Below are positions 7,453 through 15,240 of a stretch of DNA of 32,559 bases, piece after piece. Below the pieces are notes generated by a model. It searched no databases. It saw nothing but the letters and a program-made list of their open reading frames with translations, and was not told where the DNA came from. Position 1 is the stretch's first letter. Each line of letters opens with the position of its first letter. This DNA is from Clostridiales bacterium (GTDB taxonomy: Bacteria; Bacillota; Clostridia; Oscillospirales; Acutalibacteraceae), in assembly GCA_021199275.1 (NCBI GenBank), contig JAJQIJ010000002.1, positions 1 to 32,559 on the forward strand, written 5' to 3'. The position numbers were made by a program, and so were the translations under genes.

Positions 7453-7495
7453 AACCGGCGCTCAGCATAATTGCAAGATTTATTAAAATTAAAGC

Positions 7496-7524
7496 TTGCA
7501 AAAATTCTGCCGGCGGTGTATAAC
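7496..7524 (+). promoter_or_regulatory. promoter of the pheST T-box leader
   Basis: TTGCAA (7496-7501), a 17-bp spacer and TATAAC (7519-7524). Transcription would start near 7531, about 300 nt before pheS, leaving room for the T-box leader. Confidence 0.6.
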
Positions 7525-7564
7525 TATTAAAAGGGCTTTTACCTTATTAAAAATATTTTAAACG

Positions 7565-7797
7565 CTATGACAAAGAGAGTAGCCGGTTTGCCATTTTTCA
7601 GAGAGCTTGGCGGCGCTGAAAGCCTTGCAAATGCTTTCCGGTGAAGTTCACTTTTGAGCGGCTGCGCTGAAACATAAAATTAGGCGCAGACGAACACCCG
7701 CGTTAAGGGGCAAAAGAGTTTGCGCGCATTTGCGCAAAAATCAGGGTGGTACCGCAGGTTTAACGGCTTGTCCTTGCATGGGCAGGCCGTTTTTTTG
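7565..7797 (+). ncRNA. T-box leader with Phe (UUC) specifier
   Basis: The conserved T-box AGGGTGGTACCGC lies at 7743-7755; its TGGT bulge would pair with the ACCA end of uncharged tRNA. Stem I starts with AGAGAGTA (about 7574-7581) and continues with CAGAGAGC (7600-7607). The segment GTGAAGTTCACTTTTGAGC (7641-7659) fits the usual GAA-codon-A-C-TTTGAG context and puts the specifier TTC at 7647-7649, agreeing with pheS downstream. The terminator is AACGGC...GGCCGTTTTTTT (7762-7797). Uncharged tRNA-Phe should favour the antiterminator and switch on pheST. The stem I fold was done by eye. Confidence 0.9.
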
Positions 7798-7830
7798 TGA
7801 ATTGCCCGTTTTAAAGAAAGGAAGAAATCC

Positions 7831-8886
7831 ATGTTGAAAGAACAGCTTGAAAAAATAAGAAATTCTGCCACGGCGGCTCTTGATTCGCTTTCCACAAATG
7901 AACAGCTGGAAGAGGCCAGAATAAAATATTTGGGTAAAAAGGGTGAATTGACTGCCATCTTAAAGCAAATGGGAGCCCTTTCCGCAGAGGAACGCCCGGT
8001 AATAGGCCAGCTTGCAAATGAAATAAGGGCAGATATAGATTCAAAAATAAGCCAAAAGGTGCAGGAATTAAAGCAAAAGGAAATTGAACGCGAAATTAAT
8101 TCCATGCCGGAATTTGACGTTTCACTGCCGGCAGACATTGCCGGCGGGTCTTACCACCCCATAACGCTTGTGCAGCGCGAATGCGAAGATGTGTTCAAGT
8201 CAATGGGCTTTACGGTTGAAGATTACGGCGAAATTGTCAGCGACTATGAATGCTTTGAATCTCTTAACATTCCGAAACACCACCCGGCTCGCGACATGCA
8301 AGACACATATTACCTTGAAAACGGGCAGCTGTTAAAAACGCAGACATCTGCTGCGCAAAATGCTATTTATCTTAAATACAAAGACAAGCTTATTAACGAC
8401 GGCGTGCCTATTAAGGCCATTTTCCCGGGGCGCTGTTTCAGAAACGAAGCGACTGACGCTTGCCACGAAAACACATTTTTTCAAATGGAAGGCGTTATGG
8501 TTGACAAAAACATTTCAATTTCAAACCTTATTTATTTCATGAAAACAATGCTGTCTGAAGTTTTCAAAAAAGACATAAGGGTGCGCCTGCGCCCGGGCTT
8601 TTTTCCGTTTGTTGAGCCCGGATTTGAGCTTGATATAAGCTGCCTGATATGCGGCGGAGAGGGCTGCCCCTCATGCAAGCACAGCGGCTGGCTTGAACTT
8701 TGCCCCTGCGGCATGATTCACCCGGAAGTACTGAAAATGGGCGGAATTGACCCCGAAGAATACACGGGCTTTGCTTTCGGGCTTGGGCTTACAAGGCTTG
8801 CAATGATGAAATACGGCATTAAAGATATAAGAGACCTGAACAGCGGCAATTTAAAAGCTTTGTCGCAGTTTATGGGCAACGAATAA
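7831..8886 (+). CDS. pheS: phenylalanine--tRNA ligase alpha subunit
   Basis: 351 residues, a normal length. This class II synthetase subunit carries the active site and, with PheT, forms a heterotetramer that charges tRNA-Phe with Phe. The N-terminal ~90 residues are the coiled-coil tRNA-binding arm. The catalytic core contains motif 2 (PGRCFRNEATDACHENTFFQ at ~200-219) and motif 3 (GFAFGLGLTRLAM at ~314-326). Between them is a four-Cys segment, CLICGGEGCPSCKHSG, which clostridial PheS proteins often have and which may bind zinc. AAAGGAAGAAATCC precedes the ATG. It is first in the pheST operon and controlled by the T-box at 7565-7797. pheT follows after 19 nt. Confidence 0.97.
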   Translation: MLKEQLEKIRNSATAALDSLSTNEQLEEARIKYLGKKGELTAILKQMGALSAEERPVIGQLANEIRADIDSKISQKVQELKQKEIEREINSMPEFDVSLPADIAGGSYHPITLVQRECEDVFKSMGFTVEDYGEIVSDYECFESLNIPKHHPARDMQDTYYLENGQLLKTQTSAAQNAIYLKYKDKLINDGVPIKAIFPGRCFRNEATDACHENTFFQMEGVMVDKNISISNLIYFMKTMLSEVFKKDIRVRLRPGFFPFVEPGFELDISCLICGGEGCPSCKHSGWLELCPCGMIHPEVLKMGGIDPEEYTGFAFGLGLTRLAMMKYGIKDIRDLNSGNLKALSQFMGNE

Positions 8887-8905
8887 GGCGTAAGGAGGAA
8901 ATTAA

Positions 8906-11266
8906 ATGTTTATTTCAATGAATTGGCTTTCAGACTTTGTTGATTTCACCGGGCTTGACAAAATTGCCCTCATAAATAAATTTTCTCTTTCAACTGCTGA
9001 GGTTGAAAATGAAATTTTCATGAAAGGCAGCGATATAAGCGGAATAGTTGCCGCCGAAATTAAAGAGGTTGCGCCGCACCCAACATCAAAAAAGCTGCAC
9101 CTTTTAAAAGTTGACTGCGCTTGCGGCTGCCTTACAGACGTTGTCTGCGGTGCGCCTAATGTGCGTGTTGGCATGAAAACCGCGTTTGCCCGTGTGGGCG
9201 CGCGGCTGGGCGACATTGAAATTGCCCCCAGAAACCTTGCCGGCTTCACATCATGCGGCATGTGCTGCAGCGAAAAGGAAATCGGCATAAGCGACGATAA
9301 TTCCGGCATAATGGAACTTGATTCGGCTGTTGAAAACGGCACAGATTTAAAAGACATATATGACATTGAAGACATAGTTTTTGAAGTGGACAATAAATCG
9401 CTTACAAACCGCCCGGACTTATGGGGCCATTACGGAATAGCGCGCGAATTCGCAGCGCTTGCCGGCAGGCCGCTTAAAAAGCTTGAGTGCGACGATTTGT
9501 CAGCATATAATTGTCTGCCTGCTGTTGACCTTAAAATTGAAGACAGCCTGTGTCAGCGCTACTCAAGCATAAAATTTGAAAACATAACGCGTAATATAAG
9601 CCCGGTAAATATGCGCATTCGCCTGTTTTATTGCGGCATGCGCGCCATTAATTACCTTGCAGATTTGACTAATTACCTAATGCTTGAAATGGGGCAGCCA
9701 ATGCATGCTTTTGATTCAAGAAAGGTTGAAAAAATCAGAATTAAAAGGTTTGACAAGCCATTTGAATTCACAACGCTGGACGGGGTTCAAAGGCATATTG
9801 ACGAAAACACCCTTATGATTTGCAATGGCGACACGCCGGTTGCAATAGCGGGCATTATGGGCGGGCTGGACAGTGAAATTGTCAGTGACACCACAACGCT
9901 TACTCTTGAATCTGCAACATTTGATTCTGTTTCAATAAGAAAATCAACGGTGCGCCTTTCACACAGGACTGACGCGTCAATGCGCTATGAAAAGTCACTT
10001 GACCCTGAAATGACCGTAACAGCAATTGCAAGGTTTGTAAAGCTGCTTAAAGATTATGACAGCGGCGTCAGGGTGGTTTCTGCGCTGACAGATGAATATG
10101 CTTTTAAATATGACCCAATAAGCCTTAGCTTTGACAAGGCGTTTGTTAACAGGTATACGGGCATTGACATTGACAATGAAACAATAGTCAGCACATTAAA
10201 ATCTCTTGGCTTCGGCGTGCAGCTTAATTCAAATGAATTCAGCGTTTCGGTGCCCAGCTGGCGCGCCACAAAAGACGTCACCATGAAAGCAGATATTATT
10301 GAAGAAATAACCAGAATTTACGGCTATGATAATTTTGACGTGCACACAGCTTCTTCACCGCTTTTCCCGGTGCGTGTTTCGTGTGAAAAAAGTGTTGAAG
10401 ACAGGCTTAAGGATTTATTGGTAAACCGGTTTTCACTGCACGAAGTGCATTCATATGTCTGGGCATATTTTGACGACATGAAAGAGCTTGGGCTGGAAAT
10501 TGAAAGCAATGTAAGACTTGCAAATTCAACCAACCCAAATATTGAAACCATAAGAAATTCAATGATACCGACTCAGCTCTGCCAGCTGCTGCATAATACC
10601 GGCTTTGCGCCGGACTTCGGCATATTTGAAATCGGGCGCGTTGTAAAAGGGGTTGATGAAAACAAGCTGTGCGTTGAAAAGAAAATGCTTGGCATAACTC
10701 TTTTCAGCAAAACAAAAAGCACAAGGCAGCTTTATTTTGAACTGCGCGATATTCTTGCTGGCGCTGCTGCTAATATAAAACGCCAAAAGCTTTCTTATGA
10801 AAGCGCTGAAGCGGCGCATGCATTCCAGCACCCGAAAAATCTTAATAAAATTTTGTGCGCGGGGCAGGAAATAGGGGAAATAGGCATAATTCACCCCACT
10901 GTTTCAAAGAAAATTGACAAAAAAGCAAGCATAGCATATGCTGAAATTGACGTCAGCGTTTTTTCAGCTGTTGAAGATAAGGGCATTGTATACAGCGAAG
11001 TGTCAAAATACCCTGAAATAGAGGTTGACCTGTCGTTTCTGTCAGAAAAATACGCGCCCATTGAACAGGCTGTTGCGGCTGAAAACAGCCCTATAGTCAA
11101 AAAAATGGCCGTGTTTGATATTTATGAAGATTCGTCTTCAAAATCAATAACAGTCAGAATAACCTTTGCCCACCCTGAACGCACTCTTACCAAAGAGGAA
11201 GTTTCAAATGTTACAGACAGCATTGTTGAAAGACTTAAAAAGGCGGGAATTTTCCTGCGCGGCTAA
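8906..11266 (+). CDS. pheT: phenylalanine--tRNA ligase beta subunit
   Basis: 786 residues, full length. It partners with PheS for tRNA recognition and editing. Domain order: N-terminal EMAP-like tRNA-binding domain (~40-150, with LHLLKVDCACGCLTDVVCGA), B3/B4 editing domain (~205-390), B5 domain (~400-475, ending VPSWRATKDVTMKADIIEEI), catalytic-like core, and a C-terminal ferredoxin-fold anticodon-binding domain (~695-786, with VEVDLSFLSEKYAPIEQ and ITFAHPERTLTKEEV). TAAGGAGGAAATTAA before the ATG is a near-perfect ribosome binding site. Cotranscribed with pheS from the T-box leader. No clear terminator follows before the next promoter at 11284. Confidence 0.97.
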   Translation: MFISMNWLSDFVDFTGLDKIALINKFSLSTAEVENEIFMKGSDISGIVAAEIKEVAPHPTSKKLHLLKVDCACGCLTDVVCGAPNVRVGMKTAFARVGARLGDIEIAPRNLAGFTSCGMCCSEKEIGISDDNSGIMELDSAVENGTDLKDIYDIEDIVFEVDNKSLTNRPDLWGHYGIAREFAALAGRPLKKLECDDLSAYNCLPAVDLKIEDSLCQRYSSIKFENITRNISPVNMRIRLFYCGMRAINYLADLTNYLMLEMGQPMHAFDSRKVEKIRIKRFDKPFEFTTLDGVQRHIDENTLMICNGDTPVAIAGIMGGLDSEIVSDTTTLTLESATFDSVSIRKSTVRLSHRTDASMRYEKSLDPEMTVTAIARFVKLLKDYDSGVRVVSALTDEYAFKYDPISLSFDKAFVNRYTGIDIDNETIVSTLKSLGFGVQLNSNEFSVSVPSWRATKDVTMKADIIEEITRIYGYDNFDVHTASSPLFPVRVSCEKSVEDRLKDLLVNRFSLHEVHSYVWAYFDDMKELGLEIESNVRLANSTNPNIETIRNSMIPTQLCQLLHNTGFAPDFGIFEIGRVVKGVDENKLCVEKKMLGITLFSKTKSTRQLYFELRDILAGAAANIKRQKLSYESAEAAHAFQHPKNLNKILCAGQEIGEIGIIHPTVSKKIDKKASIAYAEIDVSVFSAVEDKGIVYSEVSKYPEIEVDLSFLSEKYAPIEQAVAAENSPIVKKMAVFDIYEDSSSKSITVRITFAHPERTLTKEEVSNVTDSIVERLKKAGIFLRG

Positions 11267-11283
11267 AATTTAGAAAAAAGCTA

Positions 11284-11312
11284 TTGTAATTATTTTGCTT
11301 TTTGTATATAAT
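11284..11312 (+). promoter_or_regulatory. promoter of the ireB-type gene
   Basis: TTGTAA (11284-11289), a 17-bp spacer and consensus TATAAT (11307-11312), 26 bp before the ATG at 11339. Confidence 0.65.
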
Positions 11313-11338
11313 TATAGTTACACAGGAGGTGGCTTTGT

Positions 11339-11590
11339 ATGAACGACATATCAAAAACACAGAGGTTTAAGCTTGGCGAAGAGCGCGAAGACATTATGAA
11401 AGACACTCTTGTGCAGATTTTCGACGCTCTGCAGGAAAAAGGCTATAACCCCATAAACCAAATAGTGGGTTACATTCTTTCTGAAGACCCGACATACATT
11501 ACCACTCACAACAATGCCAGAAGTCTTATCAGGCGGATTGACAGAGATGAGCTTCTGTCTGCAATGGTAAAATCATATTTAAACAGCTGA
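11339..11590 (+). CDS. ireB: IreB family regulatory phosphoprotein (UPF0297)
   Basis: 83 residues, matching the family (YrzL/IreB) in length and sequence, with [20 protein letters not shown] at residues 35-54 and [16 protein letters not shown] near the end. In Enterococcus faecalis IreB is phosphorylated by the PASTA kinase IreK and affects cephalosporin resistance and cell wall homeostasis; the role here is inferred from that. The ATG follows the strong AGGAGGTG. In many Firmicutes the next gene is ruvX (yrrK) and then a DUF1292 gene; here neither follows, and a different short gene sits downstream. The closeness to the dcw cluster fits a cell envelope link. Confidence 0.9.
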   Translation: MNDISKTQRFKLGEEREDIMKDTLVQIFDALQEKGYNPINQIVGYILSEDPTYITTHNNARSLIRRIDRDELLSAMVKSYLNS

Positions 11591-11716
11591 TTTGCTAAAA
11601 ATCAACAAGGGCATTGCCCGCCATAAGCCGGGTGTTTTTGGCCATGCGCTGCAAAGCTTAAAACGCCTGCCGCGGCGCGGCGCTCTGCCCAAGATATCAT
11701 TAAGGGGGGTGTTTCT

Positions 11717-12019
11717 TTGGGCGAAACTTCAAAGGAACAGGCAAGCGAATTTCTGACTTACAAAGGAAAGCCGCTTGTAAGGTGCGGCAAAACAATTTAT
11801 TACGGCAATATGTCTGACCCATATGTTGTTTGCCTGACGGTAAAGTCGGAAAAAAAGCTGAAAGACATAAGCGTTTCAGAGCAGGTGCTTATGCAGCTTA
11901 TCAGCACAGACGAAAATGCGTCGCCGCGCGACAGAATTTTGAAAAAAAGCGAAAAGCAGGGCTTGTTTACAGCTCTTGACTTGGGCGCCGTTTGGCTTGA
12001 AAGGGAACTCAAGAAATAG
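11717..12019 (+). CDS. hypothetical protein, 100 aa
   Basis: The frame starts with TTG, chosen because AAGGGGGG lies about 9 nt before it and no ATG fits. The protein is soluble, without signal peptide or membrane segment. It has a beta-rich N-terminal half (YKGKPLVRCGKTIYYGNMSD, then YVVCLTVKSEKKLKD) and a helical C-terminal half ending DLGAVWLERELKK. It looks like a short conserved clostridial protein, but I cannot assign a family or function. It probably shares the transcript that starts at 11284 with ireB, 126 nt upstream, and ends at the terminator at 12075-12101. No gene is seen in the 126-nt gap, which holds GC-rich inverted repeats such as GGGCATTGCCC. Confidence 0.75.
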   Translation: MGETSKEQASEFLTYKGKPLVRCGKTIYYGNMSDPYVVCLTVKSEKKLKDISVSEQVLMQLISTDENASPRDRILKKSEKQGLFTALDLGAVWLERELKK

Positions 12020-12074
12020 CTTTACGGCACCTTTGATGTGCAGCTTAGGCATTGCCGCAAATATTCGGGAAAAC

Positions 12075-12101
12075 AAAAACCGCTTCAATAAGCGGTTTTT
12101 T
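12075..12101 (+). terminator. terminator after the 100-aa hypothetical gene
   Basis: AAAAACCGCTT (12075-12085) pairs perfectly with AAGCGGTTTTT (12090-12100) around CAAT, with a trailing T-run. It would also work on the minus strand. Confidence 0.85.
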
Positions 12102-12133
12102 ATTTTGCTTTTTAATTCAATGGGATTGCCTGT

Positions 12134-12175
12134 AAAAAATAAAGCAGCAAAAAACAAGTTTGTTTTTTGCTGCTT
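12134..12175 (-). terminator. terminator of the GPH symporter gene
   Basis: A perfect 15-bp stem: AAGCAGCAAAAAACA (12142-12156) with TGTTTTTTGCTGCTT (12161-12175). On the minus strand it is followed by TATTTTTTAC. It starts 6 nt after the stop of the symporter gene. Confidence 0.85.
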
Positions 12176-12180
12176 ATGCC

Positions 12181-13578
12181 TTATTCGGCGCTTTCGTTTG
12201 TTTCACCGCGGCGTGCAGAAATAAAGTCATGTATGTTTTGCCTGAGCTCACCGTGAATTTTAAATTTTTTGCTGAATATTATAAGCGATATTGCAATCAG
12301 CACAGGCGGCACGCCAAAGCATATTATTCCGATTACATTTTTTGTTTCGCCGTTTATGCTGCCGGTTGTTATCTGGCTGTTATAATTCATTATTCCAAGC
12401 CCGCCGAACAAAATTATTGTTTGTATTGTATAAGCCATTTTTTGCAAAAAGCCCTTAATTGAAAATGTTATGCTTTCATTTCTTTTTCCCAGCTTGTATT
12501 CACCATAGTCAACAATGTCTGCCAGAAACACAGTCTGCGCCACAAACATAGAGCCGATTCCTATGCTTGAAATAATATAGCTTAAATCAAGCAATATTGT
12601 GATTTTAAGCACAGGGCCGAATATGAACATTAGCACATAGCCTATAATGGCAAGCAAAAGCGAAATTTGGTAAATTGTGCGGTTTGAAAATTTCTTTTCC
12701 AGCACCGGAATTACCAAAAGCCCCAAAACGGAACCAACGGCGCCTATCATTGAAAACGCGCTTTGCGCAGTTGAATTTTCAAGCACATCTGTGAAATAAT
12801 AAACGGCCGTGCCGCTTGTAAGATACCAGCCGGCGTTTGAAAACATTGCAAAAATCATAAACCACAGCAGCTGGTCGTTTTTAATTATAACGCCGAACAT
12901 TTTTTTAAAGCTGAACTTTTCGGTGTTGTAAACAACATGCCTTTCCTTAGTGGAAAGTACGCAAAGCGAAGAAAACAGCAGCAGGCAAACGCCGCATATG
13001 ATTGCCCATTTTGAAAAGCCTGACGCGCTGTAGCCCTTTTCGGTTGTCATTCCGCTTGAAAGCAGGGGCAGCACTATAGGCGTCATTACCGTTATGATTC
13101 CCTGCCCAAGCCCGCTGAAAGTTCTTGCCACTGTGGCAACAAGGTTTCTGTCTTCACGGTCGTTAGTGAAGCTCGGCACCATTGACCAATAAGGAATGTC
13201 TGCCATGGTGTTTGTCATTCCCCACAAAATATACATAACAGCTATATATATGTAAAGTCTAGTGCCGCTCATGCCGAAAGATGTGAACAGCAGAGATAAA
13301 ACGACTGCGTTTGAAAATGCGCCTATTAATATCCATGGGCGGTATTTGCCCATTTTTGTTTTAGTGCTGTCAACAATTGTGCCCATTATAGGGTCGTTAA
13401 TCCCGTCCCATATTCTGGCAATGGGCGTTAAAATCAGCAGAAAAGCCTCTTTCAGCCCTAAAACGCTTGACAGGTAATAAGATAAATAAGAATAAAACAG
13501 CCCGTAAGACAAGTCAAGCCCTACTGCGCCAACGCCGTAACCCAGCTTTTCGCGCCATGTTGTTTTGTAATCCTGCAT
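12181..13578 (-). CDS. GPH family sugar:cation symporter (MFS)
   Basis: 465 residues from the ATG at 13578. A longer frame opening with TTG at 13620 lacks a ribosome binding site, whereas AAAAAGG lies 10 nt before this ATG. The N-terminus WREKLGYGVGAVGLDLSYGL and the loop DGINDPIMGTIVDSTKTKMGKYRPWIL are hallmarks of the glycoside-pentoside-hexuronide family (MelB/XylP-like). About 12 hydrophobic segments are visible. Such proteins import glycosides with Na+ or H+. The charged C-terminal tail is short, without an EIIA domain. The sugar is unknown; a sialidase and an alpha-mannosidase elsewhere in the window suggest host-glycan sugars, but nothing ties them directly. It is transcribed away from mraZ, from a promoter at 13638-13666. 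Confidence 0.88.
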   Translation of the reverse strand: MQDYKTTWREKLGYGVGAVGLDLSYGLFYSYLSYYLSSVLGLKEAFLLILTPIARIWDGINDPIMGTIVDSTKTKMGKYRPWILIGAFSNAVVLSLLFTSFGMSGTRLYIYIAVMYILWGMTNTMADIPYWSMVPSFTNDREDRNLVATVARTFSGLGQGIITVMTPIVLPLLSSGMTTEKGYSASGFSKWAIICGVCLLLFSSLCVLSTKERHVVYNTEKFSFKKMFGVIIKNDQLLWFMIFAMFSNAGWYLTSGTAVYYFTDVLENSTAQSAFSMIGAVGSVLGLLVIPVLEKKFSNRTIYQISLLLAIIGYVLMFIFGPVLKITILLDLSYIISSIGIGSMFVAQTVFLADIVDYGEYKLGKRNESITFSIKGFLQKMAYTIQTIILFGGLGIMNYNSQITTGSINGETKNVIGIICFGVPPVLIAISLIIFSKKFKIHGELRQNIHDFISARRGETNESAE

Positions 13579-13637
13579 AAAAGCACAACCTTTTTCAGTA
13601 AAATGAAAGGTGCTTGCCAAGTTGAAATTTCGTTAAA

Positions 13638-13666
13638 ATTCTAACATATATCACTGCTAAAGGCAA
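13638..13666 (-). promoter_or_regulatory. promoter of the GPH symporter gene
   Basis: On the minus strand TTGCCT (13666-13661), a 17-bp spacer and TAGAAT (13643-13638). The -10 overlaps an arm of the inverted repeat at 13628-13705. Confidence 0.5.
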
Positions 13667-13671
13667 CAATT

Positions 13672-13688
13672 ATTACAAATCTGTTACA
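13672..13688 (-). promoter_or_regulatory. WalR-like direct repeat
   Basis: On the minus strand TGTAAC-AGATT-TGTAAT, which fits the published WalR (YycF) consensus TGTWAH-N5-TGTWAH. It ends 6 bp upstream of the symporter -35 and lies about 68 bp upstream of the mraZ start point. A near-identical site overlaps the ftsZ promoter (27046-27062). No walR gene is in the window. Confidence 0.45.
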
Positions 13689-13712
13689 AATTTATTTTAA
13701 CGAAAATAGCTC

Positions 13713-13741
13713 TTGACATTGCCGCCTTATGTTATTATAAT
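13713..13741 (+). promoter_or_regulatory. consensus promoter of the dcw operon
   Basis: TTGACA (13713-13718), a 17-bp spacer and TATAAT (13736-13741): both boxes are exact consensus. Transcription should start near 13748, leaving a ~90-nt leader to mraZ. No other convincing promoter is seen before ftsZ, so this probably drives mraZ to ftsQ. Confidence 0.85.
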
Positions 13742-13759
13742 TAAATGCATAGGGAGTAA

Positions 13760-13793
13760 ATCCCATAAAATCCTTAGAAATCCTTAACTATCC
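13760..13793 (+). promoter_or_regulatory. candidate MraZ operator: four decamer direct repeats
   Basis: ATCC occurs at 13760, 13770, 13780 and 13790, an exact 10-bp period, each followed by an A/T-rich hexamer. On the minus strand this reads (A/T)(A/T/G)GGAT every turn, the last being TGGGAT. E. coli MraZ binds TGGGN repeats with 5-nt spacers (10-bp period) before its own gene. The array lies just downstream of the -10 and upstream of mraZ, the right place for autorepression. Confidence 0.6.
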
Positions 13794-13838
13794 AACTTAA
13801 AAAGCGCTATATGCAATTAAATGAAAGGGGTGAAAGCC

Positions 13839-14300
13839 ATGCGCTTGTTTGTGGGCACACTTGACGAATATAAGCTTGACACAAAAGGCAGGCTTTCAGT
13901 TCCGGTGAAATGGCGCGAACGGCTGGGCAGCGAATTTTACATTGTGCGCCTGCAAATAAAGGGGTGCAGCTTTCTTTCGCTTTACCCGGTAGACGCGTTT
14001 AACGCGTTATACGAAAGAATGTCATACGGCACGGAAAACCAAAAATATGACGTGCTAACAAGTTTCTTTTCAATGGCAGAGGAAGCAAAGCTTGACGCAC
14101 AGGGGCGTTTCACAGTCAACCAGCGGTTAAAGGAACTCGGGCATCTTGAAGACAACAACCCGATTTTGTTTATAGGCCACGGTGAAACAATTGAAATTTG
14201 GAATGTTGACGAACGTGAAAAGTTTATGCAAACCACAGATTCCACACAGGGCTTGCTTGATTTAATGGATAAGGCAGACAAGAGTAATAATGGAATTTAA
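13839..14300 (+). CDS. mraZ: transcriptional regulator MraZ
   Basis: 153 residues from the ATG at 13839, preferred over an ATG at 13821 because AAAGGGGTG lies 8 nt before it, inside the longer reading. Two SpoVT-AbrB repeats are visible: GTLDEYKLDTKGRLSVPVKW near the N-terminus and EAKLDAQGRFTVNQRLKEL in the second half. MraZ forms rings that bind direct repeats in front of the dcw cluster and usually repress it. Candidate repeats lie at 13760-13793. It is the first gene of the operon; its last 11 nt overlap the start of rsmH, so translation is likely coupled. Confidence 0.95.
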   Translation: MRLFVGTLDEYKLDTKGRLSVPVKWRERLGSEFYIVRLQIKGCSFLSLYPVDAFNALYERMSYGTENQKYDVLTSFFSMAEEAKLDAQGRFTVNQRLKELGHLEDNNPILFIGHGETIEIWNVDEREKFMQTTDSTQGLLDLMDKADKSNNGI

Positions 14301-15204
14301 TCATAAAAGCGTAATGCCGCAAGAGGTAATAGGCGCACTTTCGCCAAGCAAAGATAAAATTTTTTTCGACGGCACGGCGGGCGGCGGCGGCCACACGCAG
14401 CTGCTTGCAGAAAAGGCCAAGGCGGTTATAGCCGTTGACAAAGACCCTGACGCAATTTCAAATTTAAAAGAAAAATTTGCCGACAGAAAAAATGTTCATA
14501 TCGTAAATGATGATTTCGTAAATATTAAAGAAATTCTAAGCTCGCTTGCAATAGACTCTGTAAACGGCGTGCTGCTTGACCTTGGGGTAAGCTCTTTTCA
14601 GCTTGACAGCGCAGAAAGGGGGTTTTCTTACCACACAGACATGCCGCTTGACATGCGAATGTCAAAAACGGGCCTTTCGGCATACGACGTGGTAAATACT
14701 TACACTGAACAGCAGCTTTCGGAAATAATTTGGAAATACGGTGAAGAAAAATATTCGCGTTCAATAGCAAAAAACATTGTCAAAGCACGTGAAACGGCGC
14801 CGGTTAAAACAACGTTTGAACTTGTAAATATTATAAAGGGGTCTGTGCCGGCAAGCGAAATGCGCAAAAAACACCCGGCAAGAAAAACCTTTCAGGCCAT
14901 AAGAATAGAGGTAAACAGCGAACTTGAAACGCTGAAAGCTGCGCTTGACAATTGCTTTGAATCGCTTGCGCCCGGCGGAGTTCTGGCGGTAATAACCTTT
15001 CATTCGCTTGAAGACAGAATGGTTAAAGAAAAGCTTGCAGACTGGGCGCGTGGCTGCATTTGCCCGAAAGAATTTCCGGTTTGCGTGTGCAACAATAAGC
15101 CAAAGGGCAAACCGCTTTTTAAATTTAAAAAACCGCTTGAAAAAGAAATTGAAATGAACCCGCGTTCGCGTTCCGCAACGCTAAGGGCGTTTCAAAAATA
15201 TTGA
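14290..15204 (+). CDS. rsmH: 16S rRNA (cytosine(1402)-N(4))-methyltransferase
   Basis: 304 residues, full length (MraW family). It methylates N4 of C1402 in 16S rRNA with S-adenosylmethionine. The N-terminal HKSVMPQEVIGAL, the SAM loop FDGTAGGGGHTQLL (~26-39), LLDLGVSSFQLDSAERGFSY and the DMRM motif are all typical, as are ITFHSLEDRMVK and the C-terminal NPRSRSATLRAF. The start codon lies inside the end of mraZ (11-nt overlap). This mraZ-rsmH pairing is widespread in bacterial dcw clusters. A 36-nt gap leads to ftsL. Confidence 0.96.
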   Translation: MEFNHKSVMPQEVIGALSPSKDKIFFDGTAGGGGHTQLLAEKAKAVIAVDKDPDAISNLKEKFADRKNVHIVNDDFVNIKEILSSLAIDSVNGVLLDLGVSSFQLDSAERGFSYHTDMPLDMRMSKTGLSAYDVVNTYTEQQLSEIIWKYGEEKYSRSIAKNIVKARETAPVKTTFELVNIIKGSVPASEMRKKHPARKTFQAIRIEVNSELETLKAALDNCFESLAPGGVLAVITFHSLEDRMVKEKLADWARGCICPKEFPVCVCNNKPKGKPLFKFKKPLEKEIEMNPRSRSATLRAFQKY

Positions 15205-15240
15205 TTTTAAAATTCAGGAAGTTTATGGGGGGAGAAATAA

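Larger units (their letters stand above)
13628..13705. promoter_or_regulatory. 12-bp inverted repeat in the symporter/mraZ divergent region
   Basis: TTTCGTTAAAAT (13628-13639) and ATTTTAACGAAA (13694-13705) are perfect inverted copies 66 bp apart (centre to centre). The first touches the symporter -10 (13638-13643); the second lies 7 bp before the mraZ -35. This geometry fits a regulator binding at both promoters or DNA looping, but no regulator is known. Confidence 0.45.

Noticed and set aside
12181..13620. An earlier TTG start for the symporter at 13620
   Set aside because: There is no ribosome binding site before it. The ATG at 13578 has AAAAAGG upstream and gives the usual N-terminus of the family.
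13628..13705. A Rho-independent terminator from the TTTCGTTAAAAT inverted repeat
   Set aside because: The arms are 54 bp apart, A/T-rich, and lie in a divergent promoter region where no transcript ends.
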